Positions 8,208-16,062 of a stretch of DNA of 38,955 bases are shown piece after piece (the first letter of the stretch is position 1; the number at the start of each line of letters is the position of its first letter). Under the pieces are notes generated by a model, which was not told the DNA's origin, ran no database searches, and worked only from the letters and a program-made list of their open reading frames with translations. The translations under genes and the position numbers were made by a program. The DNA is from Aurantiacibacter zhengii (GTDB lineage: Bacteria; Pseudomonadota; Alphaproteobacteria; Sphingomonadales; Sphingomonadaceae), in the NCBI RefSeq assembly GCF_003584125.1, contig NZ_QXFL01000013.1:1-38955 (forward strand), in the 5' to 3' direction.

Positions 8208-10027
8208 GCCGCTACCTCTCCCTGGAACTTGCTGCGGAAATGGGTTTCGGTGAACGAGTTCACCATCGCGAATTCGGACAGGAACCTGTCGACGACCGCG
8301 CAGAACATGAACATGCGGGACTGGTCGAAACTGGCGTCATCCAGCTCTATTTCGACCCGCAGACCGCGTGCCATCGCAAGGCGGCCAAGATCGGGCACGC
8401 GGCGCGTGACGGGCTTTCCCCTGACCGACACGATGCCGTCGATCTGCGCACGCATCACGGGATCCTCCTGCCTTCCATAAAGCGCGAGGTGGTTCTTCAG
8501 CAGTTCTCCATCGCCGCCGTCTTCGGGCAGGAGCGTGGCGTAGTTCGGGGTGAGATGGCCGATCACACGCCAGGCGGCATCGCCCATCCCCATGGGCGGC
8601 AAGGGGCTGGTCGGGGCGCGCACCACCTGGATGGAGCGGGCCGGAACGCCCGATGCCGTCAAGTGCTTTTCGCCCGAAAATTGCAGCAGCTCGGGCAATT
8701 CACGGTTGGTCACCAACGCGCGCACGGACAGGTCGCGGATGTGTTCCAGCCCCTCCGGATCGCCGGGGCTGGTCAGGCTCATCCAGGTCTCGGTGCCAAT
8801 GTAATCCTCGCGCGTGCGCTGGCGGCGTTCCTTGCGCGAAAGCTTTCGGGGCCGGATCGACGTCGTGAAGAACAGCGCGTCGCGATAGTCGTAGAGAAGG
8901 GCGCCAAAGGCATAGAGCGGCGCGACAGTGCGCGGGTTGCGGTTGTTGCGGTCGTAGGCCTTCACGTTCAGCAGGCGGAAGACTTCGAAATCGAGCACCC
9001 CGTCGCGGTCGGGCACGATCTTGAACTCGTGCTCGGTCTTGCTGAAGGGAACGCGGTTCAGCTGCTTTTCGAACAGGTTGATGGCCGGTGTGGCGTAAAG
9101 CCGAAGGTTTCGCTCGCTCACCGCCTGCACCAGCGTTTCGGAAGAGCGGTTGAACAGGATCGTGATCTCCACCGCTTCGCCTGAGAGCTTCAGGGCCTTT
9201 TTAAGGTCGCGCAGCTGCACGAAACGGAATCGCTCGGGGCAGGCGAAGTATTCTGTCAGCAGCCGATAGGCATCAAGCGTACGCCCATCTGTCGGCAGCA
9301 GCGCCTGCTCCTCCGCGAAGCCGAATTGCGCAGGTTTCTCCAGAACGGCGTGGGTTTTGGACTGCGCGTCCATCGGGCGTGCGACTACGGCCACGGTTTC
9401 GCCGATGATCTGTCGGTACAGTTCATTGGGAACGGCGCTGTTACCTTCGAGGAATATCTCCAGCGTGTCCGCCTCGACCTGTCGCAGGTCGACCCCGCCG
9501 GTGGGTTCCAGCCTGATGGTAAGGGCAGCGTTCGCGCGCACCCCTGCCAGCGCCGCCTGCGCAGCCACGGCGGCCCGCGATCCGATGTACTCGGCCTTTG
9601 CGACCTTGATCGGCCAAAGCGTAACTTCGTGTCCTGAAACGAAGGAGACGGGCGTGCGTGTGCCGGCAGGCGGTTCCGCCGTCAGTTCGGTGCCACGTGC
9701 AACCTTGTGTCCGTTCAGCAGGCCCTGGTCTCCCTCCTTGGGGCCAAAGGCGGCGATGCAGATCGAGGGTGTGGGCGCAAGATAGTGCGGCTGGATCGCC
9801 TGCAGCAGGTGCTGGGTGAACTGCGGAAACTGGTCGTCGATCTTCAGCTGCACGCGGCTGGAAAGGAAAGCCACCCCTTCCAGCAGACGTTCGACATAGG
9901 GATCGGGATCGGACTGGTTCAGCCCCAGCCGGGCGGCGACGGTTTCGTGTTCCTCGGCAAAACGCTTGGCATCGGCGCGCAGGTAATCGAGCTCTCCCTC
10001 GTAGCGGCTGAGCAGGCGCGGATCCAT
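8171..10027 (-). CDS. tssF: T6SS baseplate subunit TssF
   Basis: Largest wedge component of the T6SS baseplate; two copies with one TssG form the gp6/gp7-like wedge. The 618-residue protein starts with the hallmark pattern RYEGELDYLRADAKRFAEEH and continues with DPYVERLLEGVAFLSSRVQ and FTQHLLQAIQPHYLAPTPS, all standard for the family, and has the usual length of about 600. Its ATG overlaps the tssE stop codon in the sequence TAATG, so the two are translationally coupled. Confidence 0.94.
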   Translation of the reverse strand: MDPRLLSRYEGELDYLRADAKRFAEEHETVAARLGLNQSDPDPYVERLLEGVAFLSSRVQLKIDDQFPQFTQHLLQAIQPHYLAPTPSICIAAFGPKEGDQGLLNGHKVARGTELTAEPPAGTRTPVSFVSGHEVTLWPIKVAKAEYIGSRAAVAAQAALAGVRANAALTIRLEPTGGVDLRQVEADTLEIFLEGNSAVPNELYRQIIGETVAVVARPMDAQSKTHAVLEKPAQFGFAEEQALLPTDGRTLDAYRLLTEYFACPERFRFVQLRDLKKALKLSGEAVEITILFNRSSETLVQAVSERNLRLYATPAINLFEKQLNRVPFSKTEHEFKIVPDRDGVLDFEVFRLLNVKAYDRNNRNPRTVAPLYAFGALLYDYRDALFFTTSIRPRKLSRKERRQRTREDYIGTETWMSLTSPGDPEGLEHIRDLSVRALVTNRELPELLQFSGEKHLTASGVPARSIQVVRAPTSPLPPMGMGDAAWRVIGHLTPNYATLLPEDGGDGELLKNHLALYGRQEDPVMRAQIDGIVSVRGKPVTRRVPDLGRLAMARGLRVEIELDDASFDQSRMFMFCAVVDRFLSEFAMVNSFTETHFRSKFQGEVAAWPPRIGRRHGI

Positions 10028-10557
10028 TACTCGGTCACTTCGACAGCGGCGGTGTCGCTGTCCACCTGCGTCTGAAAGCGCACCGGTGCCAGGTTGGGCA
10101 TCCCGGCGATTTCGGCCTCGATCACGAAGATGGCCTTGCCATTGGAAAGCGGGTCTGGCGCCGGATGCACCCGCAACGAACGCGGATCAAGGCGCGGTTC
10201 GAATGCCTTTATCGCGTCGCGAATTTCGCGCGCCTGTTCCCGCAGCGACGTGGTGTCGCGCGTGCGGCCGGCAAAATCGCGCACCCCGTAATTGAGGGCA
10301 GAGGTGCGGATTTCCGGATAGTCGGTGAGATCCATACCGGATTCGAACGACATCGTGTTGAGCAGCCACGCCAGGTCACGGCGAATGCTGGCGCGCAGCG
10401 AATTCTCGGTAAAACGCTCGACGTTCGAAGCCGCGAAGTTACGGAACTCCTCCCGCGAGACGGTAGGCAGGTCATCCTCGCTAGATAGACTGGCGATTTC
10501 GCTCCCATAGACGAGTTTGTCGAACAACGTCGGGCGGAGACGGATATGGGATGACAT
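10027..10557 (-). CDS. tssE: T6SS baseplate subunit TssE (gp25-like)
   Basis: Homologue of phage T4 gp25; it nucleates polymerisation of the TssB/TssC sheath on the baseplate. The 176-residue protein contains RLRPTLFDKLVYG near the N-terminus and the conserved gp25 motif as FEPRLDPRS around residues 118-126, with the family's C-terminal beta segments (FVIEAEI). An ATG start sits two bases after the TagJ stop codon. Length is at the upper end of the normal range. Confidence 0.92.
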   Translation of the reverse strand: MSSHIRLRPTLFDKLVYGSEIASLSSEDDLPTVSREEFRNFAASNVERFTENSLRASIRRDLAWLLNTMSFESGMDLTDYPEIRTSALNYGVRDFAGRTRDTTSLREQAREIRDAIKAFEPRLDPRSLRVHPAPDPLSNGKAIFVIEAEIAGMPNLAPVRFQTQVDSDTAAVEVTE

Positions 10558-10558
10558 T

Positions 10559-11347
10559 TCAGGTCCGGTCGAACTCGATCTTGCGCAATGACATGAGCGG
10601 ATGCTCCGAACCGTCGGACAGCACCATCAGGCGGTGGCCCAGACCGGTCTCCAGATCGCCATCCTCGCGCCATTCGGTCACCCGGCCGCGCAACACGTCC
10701 GGGTCTTTAGCCTCGTGTGAGCCGGGATAACGAACGCACACATATCCGGCGACGCGTGCCCCGTCGCGAAGGCCAAATTCCGCCTGACCCCATACCGTGT
10801 CGCGAAGATCCACCGGAGCGTGGATGATTAGCGATTCCAGGGCCTGAAACGGCAGCAACGCATACCGTCCGGCGATCATGGTTTCGAGAGTCGGGCCGAA
10901 CCGCTGATCGGCATCCGCGATCCATTCGAACGGCGTCCCGTCGGCAGTTCCGGGCGTGGTCGGCGCTTCGTCAAAAGCCTCGGCCCGTAACGACGCGGCG
11001 GCGGACGGGTCCGAGCTGGCGAGCGCCAGGGCATCGCCCAGCTTTGCCAGCCACGGATAATCGAACCGCGGGCTGTGTTCGGCCTTCCCTGCGATAAGTG
11101 CCTCGCGGTCCCGCTCTGCGGCGATGCACTGGCGATAGGCAACCGCCAGCATCTGCGCCGCAGGGTCGAGTTTGGCGAGCGTATCGAGCTGTTTCTCGGC
11201 ACGGTCCCATTCTCCGCGCAGGGCGAAGATCTGGAACAGGAAGCTGCGCACCTCCCAGTTGCCGGGGTCGGCGCGGACCTGGTCGATCAGGACCGCGCGC
11301 GCCCCGTCAATATCTCCTGCGGAGAACAATGCATCGGCATCTTGCAC
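10559..11347 (-). CDS. tagJ: T6SS accessory protein TagJ (ImpE family)
   Basis: TPR-like accessory protein found in a subset of T6SS loci; in studied systems TagJ binds TssB and ClpV and modulates sheath disassembly. The 262-residue product begins with the family pattern of a helical hairpin repeat (AGDIDGARAVLIDQVRADPG, then WEVRSFLFQIFALRGEWDRA) and has the C-terminal ImpE region (WRED, LGHRLMVLSDGSEHPL, LRKIEFDR). The start is GTG with no clear ribosome site, 28 bases after hcp; the alignment of the N-terminus with the family supports it. Position between hcp and tssE is the usual one. Confidence 0.88.
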   Translation of the reverse strand: MQDADALFSAGDIDGARAVLIDQVRADPGNWEVRSFLFQIFALRGEWDRAEKQLDTLAKLDPAAQMLAVAYRQCIAAERDREALIAGKAEHSPRFDYPWLAKLGDALALASSDPSAAASLRAEAFDEAPTTPGTADGTPFEWIADADQRFGPTLETMIAGRYALLPFQALESLIIHAPVDLRDTVWGQAEFGLRDGARVAGYVCVRYPGSHEAKDPDVLRGRVTEWREDGDLETGLGHRLMVLSDGSEHPLMSLRKIEFDRT

Positions 11348-11375
11348 AGCGTTTTCAAGCCAGGCTGTAAAAGCC

Positions 11376-11858
11376 TTAGCCGGCCTTGTTCAGAAGAACG
11401 TCGAAGAAGCCTTCGACCTTGCCCTTCGAATTGCCCTTCTCGTCACGCTGGTCGTAAATCTGCTTGATCTTGGCGTAGGTGAGAGAGCCATGCTCGTCGG
11501 CTTCGGACGAAGCGGAGAAGTTGTAGCTGTTCACCACGACGTTCTCGAGTTCGTACACGAGGAAGTCGATCTTCTTGTCGTCGCCGACGTTGGTCTGGAA
11601 AGAAATCTTCACCTTCGGGATAACCTTGCCCGAGGCACACGCCTTGAACAGCTCGACCGAGGTCTTGTCGGCTTCCTTGCTGAACTGGATATCGGCCATC
11701 TGGGCTTGGCCCTTGGACACCGTCTTCGACGCGTTGTTGTAGGCCGAGGAGTTGGAAGCGGCAAAGCTGCAGCTCGACAGCCGGATTTCCTTATCGTGCT
11801 TTTCGTCGGTGGCTTCGCCTTCGATACCATCGGGCTTCATGAATACTGAAACAGTCAT
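11376..11858 (-). CDS. hcp: T6SS tube protein Hcp (TssD)
   Basis: Forms hexameric rings that stack into the inner tube ejected by the T6SS and can carry small effectors in the lumen. The 160-residue protein has typical Hcp features: an N-terminal beta strand (TVSVFMKPDGIEGE), the DIQFSKEADKTS strand-turn-helix that packs between rings, then KVKISF and a C-terminal FFDVLLNKAG. It has no C-terminal extension, so it is a plain structural Hcp. GGAGAG stands six bases before the ATG. It lies between tssC and tagJ with short gaps, so it is made with the sheath. Confidence 0.95.
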   Translation of the reverse strand: MTVSVFMKPDGIEGEATDEKHDKEIRLSSCSFAASNSSAYNNASKTVSKGQAQMADIQFSKEADKTSVELFKACASGKVIPKVKISFQTNVGDDKKIDFLVYELENVVVNSYNFSASSEADEHGSLTYAKIKQIYDQRDEKGNSKGKVEGFFDVLLNKAG

Positions 11859-11902
11859 TTGTGTCTCTCCGTTTGCAGGTAGTTTCGATCAATTTCCCGC
11901 CG

Positions 11903-13390
11903 TTATCCTTGCTTCGGCAGTCGCGACACCATGCTTACGCTCACGTCCATTCCCTCCAGCTGGTGGTGGGGCACGAACAGGAACCTACTTCTGTAATAGC
12001 CCGGATTCTCGGGGTCCGGTTCAACCGACACGTCGGCCTTTTTCAGGGGCAGGCGAGCCTTGGTTTCTTCGCTGCTGGTTTCAGGCGCGGCATCGACATA
12101 CTGATGCACCCAGTCGCTCAGTTCCGCCTGAAGCTGGCCTTCCTCGCGGGAGCCGCCAACCCAGTCGCGAACCATGCACTTCAGGTAATGTGCGAAACGG
12201 CAACTGGCGAAGATATAGGGCAGCCGCGATGCGAGCTTGGCGTTCGCAGTTGCGTCTGCGTTGTCATAGCGGGCAGGGCGGTGAACCGTCTGCGCACCGA
12301 TGAAGGTGGCCGAAGTCGTGTTCTTGCGGTGCACAAGCGAAAGCAGGCCCAGTTCCGACAGTTCGGCCTCGCGCCGGTCGGAAATGGCGATTTCGGTAGG
12401 GCACTTCTGATCCACGCCGCCATCGTCGGTCGGGAATACCGAGTTCGGCAGGTCCGTTACCGTGCCGCCGCTTTCCACGCCGCGGATGCGCGTGCACCAG
12501 CCATATTCGCGGAACGCGGCATTGACGCGCACGCCCATGGCATAGGCAGAGTTGATCCACAGATGTTTGTCATGGTCACCGTCGGTGACTTCGTCGAACT
12601 CGAAGCCTTCGATCGGGTTGTCCTTGGTGCTGTAGATTTCGCGGCCAAGGATGCGCGGCATCGTCAGCGCCAGGTACTTGCTGTCGTCGGAATCGCGGAA
12701 TGCGTTCCAGGCGGCATGTTCGGTGGTGGAAAAGCGCTTGGAAAGGTCACGCGGATCGGCAAGTTCGGACCAGCTGTCCATGTTCAGCAAATTGGAATCG
12801 GCTGCGGAGATGATCGGAGCGTGGGCAGCTGCGCCAATCCTGGCGAGGCCCTTCATCACATTCAGATCCTTGGTCGTATGATCGAACTGGTAGTCGGCGA
12901 TGAAGGCACCGTAAGGCTCGCCGCCGAGCTGGCCGAACTCGGTCTCGTACACCTTCTTGAACAGCGGACTCTGGTCCCAGGCCACGCCGCGGTAGGCCTT
13001 GAACATGTTCTCCAGTTCCTTGCGCTCCACATTGAGCACGCGGATCTTCAGGTCCTTGCCGGTTTCACTGTTGTTGACCAGATAGTTGAGGCCGCGCCAG
13101 GCCGACTCCAGGTTCTGGAAATCGGGATGGTGCAGGATGGCGTTCATCTGCTCCGACAGCTTGCGATCGAGCTCGGCCACCATCGCATCGACGGTTGCAT
13201 AGACATCGTCCGAAATGCGCGAGGCATCTTCCAGCGCCTGCTGCGCCAGTGTGGCCACGGCGGCGCTGATGGTATCCTTTGCCGAATCGTCCTTCGGCTT
13301 GAATTCCTTTTCGAGCAGCGACGAAAATTCGTCGTATTCAAAGGCTGAACCGGGCTGCCCCCCAGCTTCTTGCGTCGGTTCCGAAGCCAT
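11903..13390 (-). CDS. tssC: T6SS sheath large subunit TssC
   Basis: With TssB it forms the contractile sheath around the Hcp tube; the ClpV recognition helix is at the N-terminus. The 495-residue protein has family hallmarks: FQNLESAWRGLNYLV, KDLKIRVLNVERKEL, GGEPYGAFIADYQFDH, FMGRPP-type region here as GREIYSTKDNPIEGFEFDE, and a C-terminal YYRSRFLFVPHHQLEGMDV. The ATG at 13390 is chosen over the TTG at 13393 because GGAGG lies six bases upstream of it. The gene is 74 bases after tssB. Confidence 0.95.
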   Translation of the reverse strand: MASEPTQEAGGQPGSAFEYDEFSSLLEKEFKPKDDSAKDTISAAVATLAQQALEDASRISDDVYATVDAMVAELDRKLSEQMNAILHHPDFQNLESAWRGLNYLVNNSETGKDLKIRVLNVERKELENMFKAYRGVAWDQSPLFKKVYETEFGQLGGEPYGAFIADYQFDHTTKDLNVMKGLARIGAAAHAPIISAADSNLLNMDSWSELADPRDLSKRFSTTEHAAWNAFRDSDDSKYLALTMPRILGREIYSTKDNPIEGFEFDEVTDGDHDKHLWINSAYAMGVRVNAAFREYGWCTRIRGVESGGTVTDLPNSVFPTDDGGVDQKCPTEIAISDRREAELSELGLLSLVHRKNTTSATFIGAQTVHRPARYDNADATANAKLASRLPYIFASCRFAHYLKCMVRDWVGGSREEGQLQAELSDWVHQYVDAAPETSSEETKARLPLKKADVSVEPDPENPGYYRSRFLFVPHHQLEGMDVSVSMVSRLPKQG

Positions 13391-13464
13391 CAAAATCCTC
13401 CATCAAAAAATAACGCGCTGTGCAATTGGCGGGGCATGGCGGTCGCCTGTGCCCGGCCAGCTTC

Positions 13465-14001
13465 TTATTCGGCTTCGCCTTCGGCAGCTTCGGGCGCCTC
13501 CGCGTCGTTTGCGGCAGGTTTGGAAGCGGAAATCGCCTTGAGCAGCGCGGGGTCTTTCAGCACCTGATCGATCAGGTTCTGCGCCCCGGACTTGCCATCC
13601 ATGAAGACAAGCAGGTTGTTCAGCTCGTCGCGTGCCTCGAGCAGCTTCTTCAGTGCGGGCACGTTCTTCGCGACGGTCGCCGGGTCGAAATCGTCCATCT
13701 TGGAAAACGTGAGGTCGACCGACAGCTTGCCATCGCCTTCCAGCGTGTTGTCGACGTTGAAGGCGGCGCGCGGCGCTATGGCGCCCATGCGCTTGTCGAA
13801 ATTGTCGATGTCGAACTCGAGGAATTCGCGATCCTTGAGGTTTTTCTTCTCGACATGGCTGGCACCGGACAGGTCCGACATCACGCCCATAACGAAAGGC
13901 AGTTCGACCGACTTTCGTGCGCCGTAGGTTTCGACGTCATAGGAGATGTGGACGCGCGGAGCCCGGTTCCTGCCGATAAACTTCTGACCTGAATCCGACA
14001 C
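13465..14001 (-). CDS. tssB: T6SS sheath small subunit TssB
   Basis: Small sheath protein that interlocks with TssC. The 178-residue protein contains the canonical RAPRVHISYDVETYGARKSV and LPFVMGVMSDLSG near the N-terminus, DIDNFDKRMGAIAPRAAF, and LSVDLTFSKMDDFDPATVA. Length matches the family (about 160-180). The start is GTG with GGGGGA upstream. A 79-base gap separates it from tssA and contains a promoter-like sequence, so sheath and baseplate genes may have extra transcription of their own. Confidence 0.95.
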   Translation of the reverse strand: MSDSGQKFIGRNRAPRVHISYDVETYGARKSVELPFVMGVMSDLSGASHVEKKNLKDREFLEFDIDNFDKRMGAIAPRAAFNVDNTLEGDGKLSVDLTFSKMDDFDPATVAKNVPALKKLLEARDELNNLLVFMDGKSGAQNLIDQVLKDPALLKAISASKPAANDAEAPEAAEGEAE

Positions 14002-14047
14002 TATAATTCCCCCTCTTTCAACTAGTCCTTAAGAGACTCGTCGCAGC

Positions 14048-14076
14048 ATCCTAGAATCGATTGCCGAGAATCACAA
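14048..14076 (-). promoter_or_regulatory. Possible internal promoter before tssB
   Basis: In the 79-base gap between tssA and tssB the minus strand reads TTGTGA (14076-14071), a 17-base spacer, then TAGGAT (14053-14048). Each hexamer matches four of six consensus bases and the spacing is ideal. Such matches occur by chance, so confidence is low; the large gap in an otherwise tight operon is the main support. Confidence 0.3.
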
Positions 14077-14080
14077 ACGA

Positions 14081-15115
14081 TCAATCATCGTCTTGTCTCT
14101 CTAAAAGAACATTAGTTGCATCGTCTACGCTGTTTGGCACTATGTCATTGAGAATTTGCATGAAATCCTTGTTGACCCAGCCTGCTAGGCGTCGCGATGC
14201 TATCTTTACTGGGTGGCCAGGCTCTGCCCGCTCATAATATTGCTCGATTGCACGCAGCGCACGAAGCACGTCGTCACGAGAGCGAATCTCACCCGAAAGG
14301 GGCGCTCCCGTTCCGCCAGCAGATGACATCGGCGCGTCCAGACTCTCGGCGTCACCTTCGGAACTCTCCTCGCCATCGCCCTTGGCGGAGCCCATTTCCG
14401 CCAGAACCATGTAGGCGTTGCGGACGCTGTTCACGTATTCGATGGTGGTATCGAAGCTGGGCGCTTCCTCACCATCGGCATGAACCTTCATCGCGCCTTC
14501 GATACGTTTGATGGCGTCGATGACGGATTGCAGCTTGTCGGCAGTTTCCTGCTTGCGCTCGTCGTCCCAGGTGTCGAGCATGCGTTTTATGGGGGCGTAC
14601 TCGTCGGAGCCTGGTCCGCCGGCCTCCGCGTTCATCACCTGCTCGGCCTTGAACGCAGCGCGGCCTTCGCGAAGGATGGTGGTGTTGAGGAACGGGATCG
14701 AGAAAGCGCCGCGGCCGGCAATCTGCTCGCACACCCCCTTGCGCCCGATGTATCCCAGCACCGCCACCTGCGGGTGGACGTCTTCCCAGTAGGTTTCGAG
14801 AAGCCCGGCCATCATCATCAGGCCGCGTTCGACCGTATCGATGTCGTCGGTCGCGATCCCGCAGCGCGCCAGCGAGGCAGCCAGGAAAATGTCCTTGGTC
14901 TTGTCGCTCAGGTCTTCGATGATTGCGATCTGCTCTTCCCAATCGACGGGCGGAGGCATCTCGCGCCCTTCTTCGACCTCTTCGAGGCCGACATCGATGG
15001 GAAAGCGGAAATCGAACGCGGTCCGGAGCGCTTCGAACGTTTCGGAATCGTCGAGATCTTCGCCGGTCGGGGAATCACCCTCGATAGGCGCGAGCAACTC
15101 GTCTAGACTTTTCAT
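14081..15115 (-). CDS. tssA: T6SS assembly cap protein TssA
   Basis: TssA primes baseplate and tube-sheath assembly and in many systems stays at the growing or basal end. The 344-residue protein has the N-terminal ImpA domain (LLAPIEGDSPTGEDLDDS, then PPPVDWEEQIAIIEDLSDKT and TYWEDVHPQ, about residues 5-130), a variable middle with acidic linker, and a C-terminal helical region (RDDVLRALRAIEQYYERAEP, then GHPVKIASRRLAGW). The short length and this C-terminus match the TssA class of Pseudomonas H1-type systems rather than the long VasJ-like class. It begins 16 bases after the upstream OmpA-like gene. Confidence 0.92.
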   Translation of the reverse strand: MKSLDELLAPIEGDSPTGEDLDDSETFEALRTAFDFRFPIDVGLEEVEEGREMPPPVDWEEQIAIIEDLSDKTKDIFLAASLARCGIATDDIDTVERGLMMMAGLLETYWEDVHPQVAVLGYIGRKGVCEQIAGRGAFSIPFLNTTILREGRAAFKAEQVMNAEAGGPGSDEYAPIKRMLDTWDDERKQETADKLQSVIDAIKRIEGAMKVHADGEEAPSFDTTIEYVNSVRNAYMVLAEMGSAKGDGEESSEGDAESLDAPMSSAGGTGAPLSGEIRSRDDVLRALRAIEQYYERAEPGHPVKIASRRLAGWVNKDFMQILNDIVPNSVDDATNVLLERQDDD

Positions 15116-15131
15116 CCCCCCTGAACCCGGA

Positions 15132-15845
15132 TCAGTCCAGTACCACCGCCACGACCCTGCGGTTCAGCGGGTCATTGCCGCGACGCCCTTCAAGCGGTTC
15201 GGCTTCACCTTTGCCAACCACCTCGAAACGTTCTGCCGGGATGCCATAGGCAACAAGCGCGTCGACAACTGCCTGCGCGCGCTGTTCGGAAAGCTGCTGG
15301 TTGAATTCGTCTGCACCGGAAGCATCGGTATGTCCCTCGATGCGGAAGCGGTTGCCGCCGCCAGTAAGTTCGTCAACGCTCTGCAGGCCAACGGCGAAGC
15401 TGTTGATCGCAGTCTGGCTCGCTTCGGTAAGGCGCGCGGAGTTGTTGGCGAAGGTCACCATCAGAGCCGATGTGCCTGCCACATCCGGCGGAACGATCGC
15501 GGCGGCAAGCCTGGCATTATCCACGGGGGCTGAACTCCGGCGCGCCACCGGGCGAGGGCGCGGTGTGACGCGTGTCGGCGTTGCAGCAGCGGGCGCGCTG
15601 GCGCTTTCACTCGTAACGCTTGCCCCAAGCACGCGAGGTTTCTTCACCACGCCGACATCCCCGATGGTTTCCGGAGCGCGCATGGCAAGTTCAAGCGCTG
15701 CCTCACCGCAAATGGGGGTATCGGTAGAGGAGGTGACATCGCAGATCATCTGTGCGGCCTGCACGGGATCGTATTCGTTGTCGTCAGCCTGAGCCATCGC
15801 GGGCGCGGCGACGGCAAATGAAAGAAAAACAGCCAAATACTTCAT
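15132..15845 (-). CDS. Secreted OmpA-family peptidoglycan-binding protein
   Basis: The 237-residue product starts with a Sec signal peptide (MKYLAVFLSFAVAAPAMAQA; cleavage after AMA). The ATG at 15845 is chosen over an upstream in-frame one because it puts the signal peptide at the N-terminus. A variable Thr/Pro/Arg region follows, then a C-terminal OmpA-like domain (about 130-237) with FRIEGHTDASG, NQQLSEQRAQAVVDALV and RRVVAVVLD, which should bind diaminopimelate in peptidoglycan. It is the first gene of the tssA-clpV operon. A role in positioning the T6SS at the cell wall is inferred; TssL already carries its own OmpA domain, so this would be a second wall contact. No lipobox is present. 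Confidence 0.85.
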   Translation of the reverse strand: MKYLAVFLSFAVAAPAMAQADDNEYDPVQAAQMICDVTSSTDTPICGEAALELAMRAPETIGDVGVVKKPRVLGASVTSESASAPAAATPTRVTPRPRPVARRSSAPVDNARLAAAIVPPDVAGTSALMVTFANNSARLTEASQTAINSFAVGLQSVDELTGGGNRFRIEGHTDASGADEFNQQLSEQRAQAVVDALVAYGIPAERFEVVGKGEAEPLEGRRGNDPLNRRVVAVVLD

Positions 15846-16062
15846 GTTAGACTCCACCGCGAGCGTCTGAGAAAGTGATGTCCGTGGCTCCCCCAAGCAT
15901 GTCGGAATCGCAAAAGAGAATCCGGACAGTCAATATCTTGTTAAATACCACGTAGGTCGGTCAACGGCAAGTCGCGGGAAATTCTTTGCTTCAAAACAGG
16001 TCACCTTGCCGTGAATTGATTTTCGTGTGATTTAAGGAGCATTGCAATGGGGAGGGCATACC
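15846..16062. promoter_or_regulatory. Divergent promoter region between the ompA-tss operon and vgrG
   Basis: About 215 bases drive two operons in opposite directions, and the AT content is higher than in the genes. On the minus strand TTGACC (15964-15959) lies 18 bases before CAAGAT (15940-15935), and a second -35-like TTGACT is at 15933-15928 without a good -10. On the plus strand I see no convincing pair of hexamers. Shared control of both operons from here is likely from layout alone. Confidence 0.4.
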